From positions 103,858 through 167,857 of the forward strand of contig CAZBIC010000010.1 in assembly GCA_964491875.1 (NCBI GenBank): a stretch of DNA of 64,000 nt, written 5' to 3'. This stretch comes from JADJPG01 sp964491875. Lineage in GTDB: Bacteria > Verrucomicrobiota > Verrucomicrobiia > Limisphaerales > JADJPG01. This document shows positions 35,554-44,900 of the stretch, in pieces. Position numbers and translations under genes: made by a program. Each line of letters begins with the position of its first letter. Within the stretch, counting starts at the first letter, position 1. The notes under the pieces are model-generated. The model was not told the origin of the DNA and searched no databases. It saw nothing but the letters and a program-made list of their open reading frames with translations.

Positions 35554-38500
35554 ATGAAACCAAACCTTGTCCGGCTCGCGGTGGCGGCCTCGCTCCTCAC
35601 CAGCATCACCGCCTTCGCGCAAACCACCGGCACGACAGCCGTGCAGACCGTGCCAGCGGTACCGTTGACGACGATACGCGCAGCCACCTCAACCACCGAC
35701 GCGACGACCAATCGCACCTCCACGAGTCGTTCGTCTCGACGAGCCACGGAGACCAGCGAGACGATGTCGCCCGAACTCACGAACGCCATCGCGACGATGA
35801 GTTTCGATCGAACGTCCGAGGCGCTCTTCGCCGCGGTGCGCTCACAGCAATCCGGCGGCAAGCTGACCGAATCGGAAAAGTTCCGCCTGTCTGTGCTGCT
35901 CGGGGACTGGGCGGCCGTTGGCACCGGACTGAAAACCCTGCCGGAGGCGGACGCGATGAAGGCTTACACCCGGCTGCTCGATTCGCTGACCACCAACTCG
36001 CAGTCCGCCTCGCAGTTCTTCGAGCAGGCGAAAGCCAGCTCCAGCAGCACCACGCGCTACGACAATTACGGCAACATCATTCCACAGAGTCCTCCGTCGC
36101 AGAGCACCCGGCGCGGGCTTTTCCTGAGCGAAGATTTTTACGCAGTCGTGGACGCGGCGCCTGCCGACCTGACGGCAGCGCACATTCCGAGCCTGACCGC
36201 GCTGATCAAAGTCGCCATCGGCAATTCCGGAAAACAAGACTTCCTCACCCGGCTGGAGAAAGGGATGAAAGGATTCGGCGGCAGTTCGTCCTCCGGAAAA
36301 AAACTCGCGGCACAACTGCTCTCGTCTGCTGGATGGATGAGCGACTCCGGTCCGTATCTGCCGCTCAAGCGCGAGGAATGGGACAATGCCGATACGCTCA
36401 CGCTGGTGCTGACCATGGAGTATTTCACGCAGAACGGTGTGGAGAAACGTGACGAGCGCCAGCTCAAGCGCGCGGCCGAGATGTGCGCGTTCATGATGCA
36501 GACGAGCCGCTTCAGCGCAAACGACAAGGGCTTGTTCAAACAGGCTACGGATCGTTTCGTGAAGCTCCTGCCCGCGCTCGATGTGAACGATGCAGAAGAT
36601 CTCATTCGCGAGAACTTCCTGACGCAACCGGTCATTCTCGTGGACCTGATTCTCGCGCTCGGCGAGGTCGGTCACAACGCGCAGAAGGGAACGGATCTGG
36701 CCTTGCGCGGGCAGAGTCTCGCCACGCAGAACATCTTGCTTCGCGTGCTCGAAGGGAAGAAGAGCGCTATTCCTGAAGCAGTGAACATCATGGTGATGAA
36801 CTGGCTCAACGAAGCGGAACAGGCTTACCGCAACGCCGGCAACGTCGGTCCGCAGAACATCTACGACTCCGATGGGATGCTGCTTTATCGCACGTCAGGC
36901 TCCTCCAGCGGCCGACCCAAGACGCTCACCGCAGATCAGGTGCTGACCAATGCGCCGTCCCCTGCCCTCGTACGACGATTGAACCGCGGCCTTGCCCAAC
37001 GGGTGAACCTCACCTTGCTCAAGGTGAATCTCATCAATCCAAAAGAGCCAATGACTCTCGATACGCTCAAGGGTTATCTCAAGGATCATCCCGGCCAGGA
37101 AAAGGAACTCTGCCAGGATTACCTGACCGCCTGGGTTAAGAAACGCACCGTGCAGGCGGAGGATCCGAACATCGTCCGCATGCGCCTGCTCGGTTACTCC
37201 ATTCCAAAGCAACAGTTCAGCGGCATTCCACTCACCCGCCTGCGCCAGAATCAAAACGTGGGCGAATTCAAAACCTTGCTCGCATCCCTGCGCGAACTGT
37301 CGCCGGAACCAATCGACCCGACGACGGTAGTGCAGAGCTTCATGAATATTCACAGCGGAGCGGAGGTTTACCGACTGGAGGACATCCAAGCCATATTCGG
37401 CGCTGCGGAAACGATGAATCGCGCCGAATTAATGAGCCTGATCACTGGCATGCGCAGTAAACTGCGCGAACAATGGCGTGATCCAGTGGCGCAGCAGGAC
37501 GCGGGCACGAACCGCACCGAGAACGAAGCGAAGGACGAAGTGTCCCGTGGCTATCGAACAGCGTTGGAGCTGGCGAAGCGTGGCCTGAAGCCGGAGACGG
37601 CCGAGTGGAAGGAATTCATCGTGCGCGGCCAGCTTTTCTTCGACGCGTCCGAGTATGAATTCTCACGGCAGATCAAGCTGACCGACTACGTCAGCCTGCG
37701 GGACGAGGCGTTCACCAGCTACAAGAAGGCTTCCGAAATCTACGCTGCGAAGATCCCTGAAATGGCGCGCGGCCAGTGGACCATGGAACCGTACCAGATG
37801 TGGTTCTTCGTAATGCTCGGGGCGAGCGATCTGTCGCAACTTACCCGGGCATCGGCGCGTTCGGACCCAGGACTGAAGAACATCGGCGACGCCATCCGGG
37901 CGCTTCCCGGCGAAGCGGCCGAGGGACATTTGCAGAAATTCGCCGAGATGCTCGGCAACACGCTCTCCCAGGTTCCCCCGAACATGAAGCAGCGTTTTCT
38001 CAGCGCGGGATTGCAAGTCATCGGAGAGAATCATCCCAGCGCCGCGGCCGCCACTGAGGCTCTCGGCAATTACAAGGAGCTGATGGATGAAGTGCAGCTT
38101 CGCCTCACCGTTGACGGGCCAACGAGGGTGGGACATGGCCAGCCTTTCGGCGCGTTCCTGGGTCTGGAACACTCCAAGCAACTCGCCCGCGAGAGCGGCG
38201 GCTTCGCGAAATACATTCAAACTCCGAACAACTCGCGCTCCATGTTTGTTTCCCAGACAGCCAACAAACCGGTCAACCCGCGCGAGGAGTTCGCCAAGAA
38301 CATTCACGCCGCGCTGGACGAGAGCTTCGATGTCGTCTCGATCACGTTCCATGACTCGAGCGTGAAGACCATCGATCTCCCGCGCGAAGGCTGGCAGGAG
38401 ACGCCCATGGCATATCTCGTCCTGCGTTCCAAGAATGCCGCCGTCGACCGCATCCCATCCATCCAGCTCGACATGGACTTCGCCGATACCGCCGGCCAGG

Positions 38501-39297
38501 TGGTTCTCCCCGTGCGTTCACAGGTGCAGCCCATCGACTCAAAGGACGCGCTGGTCGAACAGCGTCCGTGCGACGGCCTCGCGCTGACTCTGACCATGGA
38601 CGAACGCGAGTGGCGCAAGGATGGCAAGGTGGTGATCGAAGTCGCCGCCCGGGGCAAGGGAGTGATCGCCGCACACACGGAGCTGTTTGATTTTGCCCGC
38701 GAAGGCTTCGACGTCGAAGTCACCGACAACGGACTCTCTGTGACTCAATTCGTGAGTGACGGTCGAAACAAAACCGCGCAAGCCGACCGGAGCTGGCAGT
38801 TCACCTATCGTCGGAAGAAGGATTTCCGCGGCGACGCCGTGCTCGCGTTCCCGGCGGTCAAACCCGCATTCAAAACCGAGACGGTCGATTACAAGCATTA
38901 CCAGGACGCCGACCTCGTTTCGATCGAAGCCAAGCAGGCCCTCGCCGGCGTTCCAATGCCCAGCAGCGTGAGCAATGGTTTGCGCCTAGGCCTCTACGCC
39001 CTGATCGCGCTCGTTTTGGGAGTGGGGATCTATCTGCTCAAGCGCGTCACCAAGCGCGGCGTGGCCACCAGCGATACCGGACTGAGCCTGCCCGCCGAAC
39101 TCACCCCGTTCTCCGTGGTGGCCTTCCTCCAGCGCGTTCAACGCGAGCACGCCTCGCGGCTCGACGAAACAGCGCGCCAGAAGCTCCAGACGCAAATTCG
39201 CGAAATCGAATCGGCGTTCTTTAGCGGATCCCGGGCCGCCAGCAACGCTCCCAACCTCGAATCCATTGCCCGCCAATGGCAGCAGCTCGTGAGTTGA
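35554..39297 (+). CDS. Large exported, membrane-anchored protein of the Bat-like operon, function unknown
   Basis: 1247 residues. The signal peptide ends near residue 23 (SITAFAQ). A Thr/Ser-rich stretch to about residue 70 is followed by a very long, mostly helical, charged region that looks like repeat-type alpha-solenoid with no motif I recognise. A beta-rich part (about 850-1140) precedes one membrane helix at about 1147-1170 (LGLYALIALVLGVGIYLL), and a ~75-residue cytoplasmic tail ends the chain. It is transcribed after the TPR gene with a 40-base gap. Position and topology suggest a structural or substrate-binding subunit of the MoxR/VWA system. I cannot name the family. Confidence 0.7.
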   Translation: MKPNLVRLAVAASLLTSITAFAQTTGTTAVQTVPAVPLTTIRAATSTTDATTNRTSTSRSSRRATETSETMSPELTNAIATMSFDRTSEALFAAVRSQQSGGKLTESEKFRLSVLLGDWAAVGTGLKTLPEADAMKAYTRLLDSLTTNSQSASQFFEQAKASSSSTTRYDNYGNIIPQSPPSQSTRRGLFLSEDFYAVVDAAPADLTAAHIPSLTALIKVAIGNSGKQDFLTRLEKGMKGFGGSSSSGKKLAAQLLSSAGWMSDSGPYLPLKREEWDNADTLTLVLTMEYFTQNGVEKRDERQLKRAAEMCAFMMQTSRFSANDKGLFKQATDRFVKLLPALDVNDAEDLIRENFLTQPVILVDLILALGEVGHNAQKGTDLALRGQSLATQNILLRVLEGKKSAIPEAVNIMVMNWLNEAEQAYRNAGNVGPQNIYDSDGMLLYRTSGSSSGRPKTLTADQVLTNAPSPALVRRLNRGLAQRVNLTLLKVNLINPKEPMTLDTLKGYLKDHPGQEKELCQDYLTAWVKKRTVQAEDPNIVRMRLLGYSIPKQQFSGIPLTRLRQNQNVGEFKTLLASLRELSPEPIDPTTVVQSFMNIHSGAEVYRLEDIQAIFGAAETMNRAELMSLITGMRSKLREQWRDPVAQQDAGTNRTENEAKDEVSRGYRTALELAKRGLKPETAEWKEFIVRGQLFFDASEYEFSRQIKLTDYVSLRDEAFTSYKKASEIYAAKIPEMARGQWTMEPYQMWFFVMLGASDLSQLTRASARSDPGLKNIGDAIRALPGEAAEGHLQKFAEMLGNTLSQVPPNMKQRFLSAGLQVIGENHPSAAAATEALGNYKELMDEVQLRLTVDGPTRVGHGQPFGAFLGLEHSKQLARESGGFAKYIQTPNNSRSMFVSQTANKPVNPREEFAKNIHAALDESFDVVSITFHDSSVKTIDLPREGWQETPMAYLVLRSKNAAVDRIPSIQLDMDFADTAGQVVLPVRSQVQPIDSKDALVEQRPCDGLALTLTMDEREWRKDGKVVIEVAARGKGVIAAHTELFDFAREGFDVEVTDNGLSVTQFVSDGRNKTAQADRSWQFTYRRKKDFRGDAVLAFPAVKPAFKTETVDYKHYQDADLVSIEAKQALAGVPMPSSVSNGLRLGLYALIALVLGVGIYLLKRVTKRGVATSDTGLSLPAELTPFSVVAFLQRVQREHASRLDETARQKLQTQIREIESAFFSGSRAASNAPNLESIARQWQQLVS

Positions 39298-39361
39298 CGA
39301 GCCATTACCACCCCCATACCGTGCCCATGCAGTTCGAAAACAAGCGCCAACCTTCACCATT

Positions 39362-40603
39362 ATGAAACGAACCCTCGCCCACCTCATCCTGCCCGCGATC
39401 GTTTTGACCGTCGCCTTGTCCTCAAAAGCAGCCAGTTTGGGCGACCCTGCCGCGCCTCTGGAAATCGCCGAATGGATCAAAGGCGAGCCAGTGGACCTTG
39501 CAGCGGTGAAGGGCAAAAAGATTGTCGTGGTGGAATTTTGGGCCACCTGGTGTGGCCCGTGCCTCACGAGCATTCCGCACCTCACCGAGATGCAGAAGAA
39601 ATTCGCCAACCGTGGCGTCGTTTTCATCGGAGTCAGCGATGAAAATGCGGCCAAGGTAAAACCTTTCGTCGACAAGATGGGCGAGAAAATGGATTACACC
39701 GTCGCACTCGACCGGGATCGCAAGACGGCGGAAGGCTACATGAAGGCTTATGGCGCGAACGGAATTCCCCACGCCTTCATCGTCGACAAGGAAGGCCGCA
39801 TCGCGTGGCAGGGCCATCCGATGGCCGGCCTCGACAAGGCGCTCGAGCGCATGGCGGCCAACACCTTTGATCTCGGCGCGGAAAAGAAACGCGACTCCGC
39901 TCAGCGCAAGCTGGAGGAGTATTTTGAGCTGGCCTCGACCGATGGTAACGACGCGCAACTCGAGAAGCTAGGCACGCAGCTCCTCGCCCTCGACAAGGAG
40001 CTCGGCGGGATTATGCCCGACGAAAAGCTGGACCTGACCACGCTGCGGAAGAGCGCGCGCTTTCAAGGAATCATGCGCGACTACCAACGCGCACTGGCTA
40101 GCGGGCGCAGCGAGACTGAGCTGGCCAGTCTGGAACAGAAGGCCGCGCCGCTCGCGCCTCCGGGATTCAAGTTCTCGGAGTTCAAGGGTCAATTTCAGCT
40201 CCAGCGAATCTTCCAGGAATATTACCGGGCGCTCACCCGCTCCGGGAGCGAAGCGAAAGTTGAGGAGCTCGCGAAGAAGCTGGAGGGCATCGAATCGAAC
40301 AACGCCGAGATGCAGAATGAAATCGCGTGGACGATTTTGACCGACGAGAGAATCAAGAAACGAAACCTTCCGCTGGCCATGAAGTTTGCCCGCGCCGCGC
40401 TCGCCGCCTCCGGAGGGAAGGACGCCAACGTCCTCGATACTTATGCTCGTGCCTTGTTCGACACCGGCAAGGCGACCGAGGCCATCGAACAACAGAAGCG
40501 CGCAATCGAAATCTGCGACGATCCCGAGAAGAAGATCGAGCTGAAGGAGACCTTGCAGCGTTACCAGACCTCGGCCAAATCCGGTTCCTCAAAGGGAAAC
40601 TGA
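39362..40603 (+). CDS. TlpA-like thioredoxin-fold protein with C-terminal helical repeats
   Basis: 413 residues. The signal peptide ends near residue 23. A thioredoxin-fold domain (about 28-168) has the redox-active FWATWCGPC with Cys64 and Cys67, and the cis-proline region GIPHAFIVDKEGRI, typical of TlpA/ResA thiol-disulfide oxidoreductases. The remaining ~240 residues are helical, with tetratricopeptide-like repeats near the end. It closes the plus-strand operon and acts in the periplasm, possibly keeping thiols of the exported operon products reduced, though this link is inferred only from position. Confidence 0.85.
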   Translation: MKRTLAHLILPAIVLTVALSSKAASLGDPAAPLEIAEWIKGEPVDLAAVKGKKIVVVEFWATWCGPCLTSIPHLTEMQKKFANRGVVFIGVSDENAAKVKPFVDKMGEKMDYTVALDRDRKTAEGYMKAYGANGIPHAFIVDKEGRIAWQGHPMAGLDKALERMAANTFDLGAEKKRDSAQRKLEEYFELASTDGNDAQLEKLGTQLLALDKELGGIMPDEKLDLTTLRKSARFQGIMRDYQRALASGRSETELASLEQKAAPLAPPGFKFSEFKGQFQLQRIFQEYYRALTRSGSEAKVEELAKKLEGIESNNAEMQNEIAWTILTDERIKKRNLPLAMKFARAALAASGGKDANVLDTYARALFDTGKATEAIEQQKRAIEICDDPEKKIELKETLQRYQTSAKSGSSKGN

Positions 40604-40668
40604 GCCTCTTAAGCTGCGACTGCCTTTGCCTCTCGCGAAGCGGAGTCGCCAATCGACAAGAAAAGGAC

Positions 40669-40688
40669 TGCGCCTGATCGCAGGCGCA
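40669..40688 (-). terminator. Intrinsic-terminator-like hairpin for the esterase gene
   Basis: TGCGCCTG and CAGGCGCA pair perfectly around ATCG. Read on the minus strand the hairpin is followed by GTCCTTTTC, a modest T-run, about 35 bases after the stop of the phytase-like gene. It lies in the 119-base convergent gap and fits a rho-independent terminator for the minus strand. Confidence 0.6.
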
Positions 40689-40722
40689 CTCCGTTAATCA
40701 GTCTTCAATGACCCTTCCTTGT

Positions 40723-42024
40723 TCACGGCAGCGGCACCGTGAAAATCTTCGGACAGTTCGCTCCGAGCAATTCCAGCTGAACGAGCGGGCCGTTCGGAAG
40801 CGGATTCGTTGGAATGCTCGCCGCCTCGCCGACATTGAAGTCGTTGTCATAGGTGAGCACGAGTGTGCGACCGACCACACACACACCCTCGACTTTTTCC
40901 AGCAAAGGATCGATCGCGATCATTGAATCCAACACCACGGTCTTCGTGACGGGAACCACACCGAGCGCAGCAAGGCCGGCCGGGGTCAACTGCTCCAGTG
41001 TCTTTGTCGAGTCACTGAGCAGTTTGCCCGTCACCGGATCCTCCAACGCCGTAAGGTCCGTCGCGCCGGCCACGCTGATCTCAAACAACTTGTCCGTTCC
41101 CCGCTCCGGCACGAGCAACCGCCCGGGGCCCGTCGAAAACAGATCGCTCACGGTGACGCTGCCGCTGGCAGGCGGCATCTGGTAGAGATACTGGCGAACG
41201 AGCGGCTCCGGACTGCAATGCAGCAACGCTCGGAGGTTGATGGCGACAAGGCGCGCGTTGCCGTTGGCATCGGCCGCGGCCCGATTAGGATTATTCAATG
41301 GCCGTTGTACAATCGCGTAGACGAACCCGTCCGCTGAATAGGCAATGCCTTCGAAACCACGATTGTTCCGGCGTTTCGCGAGCACTGCGGGCAGTACGTC
41401 AAAGGTCGGCACCTGCTCCGCGCCGGTCAGCGTCCCTGCCGGCACGAGACGGAAGAGAACGCGACCGTTGCGCGCCACGCAGGCAACACTCGGTTTGTAT
41501 TCCTCGCACACCCAGAAGTTTCCCAAGGGCCCGATGGTGATGCCTTCGGCGTCGATAGAATCTTCGTCGAAAGGCAGTTGATTCAGGTTGAAATCAAACG
41601 GCACGTCTGTCGCCGGGATCGTGGTCGGCAGCCCGGTAATGATCTGACCACCCGGTCCCTTGAGCGGTTCGGCATCGACGATCCGGGCCGTTCCATTGCG
41701 TTGCAACCGCACCGTCAAGATGTGCGGACCGAATTCTGGAATCGCCCAGCATTTGAATGCTTTGCCAGTCGCATCGACAAAGTCCGGCGCCGGACCGCGG
41801 TCAGTAACGACGTAGAAGGTGTCGCGCGAGAATGGAACTGGATAGATGCCAGAGAACCCGCCGACTTTGATTTCATTGCCGTTGTAAGGGTCGGTATAGA
41901 GCGTGAACTGCGGCCCTTGGACATTCACATCGTAGGTGGCAGCAGACACGAAACTCACCGCTGAGTGCATCAGCAAGGCGCCACCGAGAACGGCGCTGAA
42001 TCCAGGAAACAATTGAGTCTTCAT
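40723..42024 (-). CDS. Secreted phytase-like esterase (esterase-like activity of phytase family)
   Basis: 433 residues from the ATG at 42024; the frame is open to a GTG at 42096 but the extra part does not look like protein. The signal peptide ends near residue 28 (FVSAA). The chain has the beta-propeller pattern of the phytase-esterase family (PF13449): GGFSGIYPV, VVTDRGPAPD, then DAEGITIGP, GFEGIAYSADG and VEGVCVVG. Members hydrolyse phosphate or carboxylic esters outside the cell, though many are untested. An ECF-type promoter motif lies 76 bases upstream at 42100-42128, linking it to the sigma factor encoded at 50.0-50.8 kb. Confidence 0.8.
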   Translation of the reverse strand: MKTQLFPGFSAVLGGALLMHSAVSFVSAATYDVNVQGPQFTLYTDPYNGNEIKVGGFSGIYPVPFSRDTFYVVTDRGPAPDFVDATGKAFKCWAIPEFGPHILTVRLQRNGTARIVDAEPLKGPGGQIITGLPTTIPATDVPFDFNLNQLPFDEDSIDAEGITIGPLGNFWVCEEYKPSVACVARNGRVLFRLVPAGTLTGAEQVPTFDVLPAVLAKRRNNRGFEGIAYSADGFVYAIVQRPLNNPNRAAADANGNARLVAINLRALLHCSPEPLVRQYLYQMPPASGSVTVSDLFSTGPGRLLVPERGTDKLFEISVAGATDLTALEDPVTGKLLSDSTKTLEQLTPAGLAALGVVPVTKTVVLDSMIAIDPLLEKVEGVCVVGRTLVLTYDNDFNVGEAASIPTNPLPNGPLVQLELLGANCPKIFTVPLP

Positions 42025-42099
42025 TTGATTGAGTGATGGTTGGTTGACTTGGACACTCACTCCGCCTCCCGCGGAAACGGACCCGAGTGCGTTCACTCA

Positions 42100-42128
42100 C
42101 TACAGGGGATTCCGAAAGCTAAAGTTGC
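42100..42128 (-). promoter_or_regulatory. ECF-type promoter motif C (phytase-like gene)
   Basis: On the minus strand the 29 bases begin GCAACTTT and end CCCCTGTAG. The end is identical to motifs at 44769-44797 and 50848-50876, and the start element falls at the same distance. Transcription would begin near 42092, leaving a leader of about 68 bases before the ATG at 42024. Confidence 0.7.
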
Positions 42129-42274
42129 AACGTTCCTCGCAACTTTCTCCCGACCGATCATTGCGAATGCGCGTTCTCAACTGCTTCAAGAAAAGTCGCT
42201 GCCCTCGCATCGATTCAGGAGGGCAACGACAGGGATTTCGTCAACGCGATCCCAGATGGGACGGACTCCACCGT

Positions 42275-44761
42275 CTATCTCGCAAGCCGGAAGAACTGAT
42301 TGGTGGAGGCTGCAGGAAGTTGCATCTGACTCACGCCGGTGGAACCCGGCACATCAGTCCATGTCGGTTGCAGCAGTGAACTGGTCGATTGCAGCTTCCA
42401 TCCGGGCGACGTAGTCCATTCGAGCCGGAGTTGTTCCCCGTCACGACGAATTCGAGTGAATGCCGGCTCCACCGAAGCCGCCGGAACCCCTTCAGTGAAC
42501 GTGAGCGACCAGCCACAAGAGATTTGCCCGGGCGTTTCGAACAGCGACGACAGATGCTGATCGTTCACGTAGAGAAGCCACGTGCCATTCACGTCAGGCG
42601 TGGTCAGGTCCACGAGCCTCTCCACTTTCTGGGTCGAAGGCGCCGGAGCTGGAAATTCGGGTCCAGTGTGATACGTCGGTTTGAAAAATCCACTGACTAG
42701 AACTTCGTCCGACAGATACTCCGAAGCGTCGTCATCGAAGGTAAGCGTCACCGACGCAGCATCGGCATCCTCCGCGTCGCCGGACATCAGGATGAGATTC
42801 TCGCCCGAGGGGGATTGAAGCAAAACTCCCAGATCGCCAGGACTCGCGTGGTTCAATCCATGCAAGGTGGCTGTGAGCTTGACCACCCGGTTTGAGACAC
42901 CCGCGACGACAATGCCTGATGGATACGGCGTCGCTGTGGCGTTTGTGCGAACGGTGATGGGAGCCGCGCTGACAAATGACTTCGACGGCAACACCACATG
43001 GAGCGTTGCGACACTGCTGGTCGAAACTCCGGCGCGATTGCTGACCGTCACGCTGTAACTTCCAGCATCCGTTGCCTGCACCGCAGAGAACACGAGTTGG
43101 TTACTGGCGGAACCCTCAAGGAGTCGACCGTTGAAAGACCACGAATACGAGATCGGTTCCGAACCTGTGACCACGGTGGACAACACAGCAGGCTGGCCGA
43201 CGATGGCGTAGGTGTTGACCGGGGCGAGTTGAACGGAAGGCGGGCGCACCACCGTGACCCGGGTTTGGGGACTGATCGCGTGTTCCATGGCGTTGGAGAC
43301 AATCACGGTGAAATCGCCAACCTTACCGCGCTCATATTGCGCGTCGGTGATCGTGAACGAGTCACTGGTGACGCCCGTTCGGAATCCTTGATAGCGCCAG
43401 TCGTAGGTAAACGGTCCGGTTCCAGAGACGACGGCGGTCAAAGTCACACTGCCACCTGGCAGAACCTCGGCTTCGTTAGGCGTAATCGTGACGCTCAACG
43501 GTGGTTGTGGATCGGTGTGAACGAACTTCCGCGTTTCGCAACGAGAACTGAAATTCACATAGAACTCGCCTGTCATTCCGATCGCAATCTGTCCCGGGCT
43601 GTGACCCGGCGCAGCCAACTCGGCAGCCTGACTCCCGTTTGGACGGTACTTCAGCAGCAAGGCACTTTGCCCCACACTATCACCGGCCACGACGTGGATA
43701 CTGTCGTCCTGCGCGATGGCCAGACCAGTAGGACGCCGGTCGAATCCACGAGCCCGAGCCGACCAAAGCTCAGCGCCAGCGGGACTCATTTTGACCGTCA
43801 GCGTCTGATACACATCGTCATCCTCACCATCGGGATACGTCTCGTAGGCCGTCTCGATCACGTTTCCGGCCGCGTCCAATGCGATGCGATGCGAGACAGC
43901 GTGGTGGAAGCCAAAGGACGGCGGGCGGGTATTGGACCAAACGAGTGAACCAGCGGCGTCGTACTTTGCCGTGAAGATATGGTAAGAACCTTGTCCAGGC
44001 CGGCCAACACCGGCGGCGAGATACAGATTGCCGACCGGATCAATCGTTGCGGCGGAGAGGAAATCGTTGGCAAGAGGCCATTCACGGATCGAGCTTTCCA
44101 TCACTCCGGCAGGCGAACACTTCAACATGAGCACCTGGTCATTGCTGAGGCTGATCAAACCAGCCACCAATACCGCGTTCCCCGCAGCGTCCACGCCGAA
44201 GAACTTGGTCGTTCCGAAGAACCCCACCGGGACGGGATACGAGTTCGTCCACTGCGGAGTTCCGCCGCCGTCGTATTTCACCAGCACGTAGCCGTTTGAG
44301 TTAATGCCCGAAACGAACACGTTTCCGATCGAATCTACGGTCACATCAGGACGATTGGACGGCGGGACGTTGGTCACGTCTCCGCTTCGGGTCCACAGCA
44401 GTTCGCCGGTTGAAGCGTACTTCAAGAGAACGATATGACCCGGAGACAATTCCGGCGCCGAAACTAGCGCGACGCAGATGGAGTCGTCGGGCGCAATGAC
44501 AAGCCCGCCGGCAGCATCCTTGAGCACGGAATCAAAGCGATTCGTCCATATAGCGGTTCCCGCCGGCGAATACTTGACGAAAGCCACGGCTCCACTGGAA
44601 TCGACGAGCACGTAGGCGTTGCGCTGCGAGTCAGTGGCAATTCCGGCAGGACTGTTCAGCGGCGACGAATCGTAGAAGCGATTCCATGCCGGATTGATTC
44701 CGGCACTGGCCGCCAAATTATACGACAAAAGCGAGACAATGATTACAACGAGAGTTTGCAT
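42275..44761 (-). CDS. Secreted beta-propeller / Ig / P-domain protein
   Basis: 828 residues with a signal peptide (about 1-20). Residues about 22-405 form repeats of the SBBP type (GIATDSQRNAYVLVDSSG, VTVDSIGNVFVSG) that make a beta-propeller. Two Ig-like domains (about 412-505 and 510-595) follow, then a P/Homo B domain (about 600-745) containing TATLHGLNHASPGDLGVLL and GTWLLYVNDQ. The C-terminal module ends NQFFRLAR and matches three other secreted proteins here. No catalytic motif is visible, so an adhesive or structural role is likely. An in-frame TGA directly precedes the ATG, so this is the earliest possible start. A promoter motif ends eight bases away. Confidence 0.82.
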   Translation of the reverse strand: MQTLVVIIVSLLSYNLAASAGINPAWNRFYDSSPLNSPAGIATDSQRNAYVLVDSSGAVAFVKYSPAGTAIWTNRFDSVLKDAAGGLVIAPDDSICVALVSAPELSPGHIVLLKYASTGELLWTRSGDVTNVPPSNRPDVTVDSIGNVFVSGINSNGYVLVKYDGGGTPQWTNSYPVPVGFFGTTKFFGVDAAGNAVLVAGLISLSNDQVLMLKCSPAGVMESSIREWPLANDFLSAATIDPVGNLYLAAGVGRPGQGSYHIFTAKYDAAGSLVWSNTRPPSFGFHHAVSHRIALDAAGNVIETAYETYPDGEDDDVYQTLTVKMSPAGAELWSARARGFDRRPTGLAIAQDDSIHVVAGDSVGQSALLLKYRPNGSQAAELAAPGHSPGQIAIGMTGEFYVNFSSRCETRKFVHTDPQPPLSVTITPNEAEVLPGGSVTLTAVVSGTGPFTYDWRYQGFRTGVTSDSFTITDAQYERGKVGDFTVIVSNAMEHAISPQTRVTVVRPPSVQLAPVNTYAIVGQPAVLSTVVTGSEPISYSWSFNGRLLEGSASNQLVFSAVQATDAGSYSVTVSNRAGVSTSSVATLHVVLPSKSFVSAAPITVRTNATATPYPSGIVVAGVSNRVVKLTATLHGLNHASPGDLGVLLQSPSGENLILMSGDAEDADAASVTLTFDDDASEYLSDEVLVSGFFKPTYHTGPEFPAPAPSTQKVERLVDLTTPDVNGTWLLYVNDQHLSSLFETPGQISCGWSLTFTEGVPAASVEPAFTRIRRDGEQLRLEWTTSPGWKLQSTSSLLQPTWTDVPGSTGVSQMQLPAASTNQFFRLAR

Positions 44762-44768
44762 TCAGTTC

Positions 44769-44797
44769 CTACAGGGGAAGTCGGGGAAGAAAGTTCC
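44769..44797 (-). promoter_or_regulatory. ECF-type promoter motif A (Ig/P-domain gene)
   Basis: On the minus strand the motif begins GGAACTTT and ends CCCCTGTAG, 29 bases in all, like the two other copies. Seven bases separate TGTAG from the ATG at 44761, so transcription should start at or next to the A of the start codon. This implies a leaderless message. Confidence 0.75.
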
Positions 44798-44900
44798 AAA
44801 ACAATTTGGCCATCACCGAATTCAATCTCGTTCCGCAGCAATCCCAACGACACCTCGATCGAAACCGAACAACGAGTGTCTCGCAAATCGGCCAGGCAAA

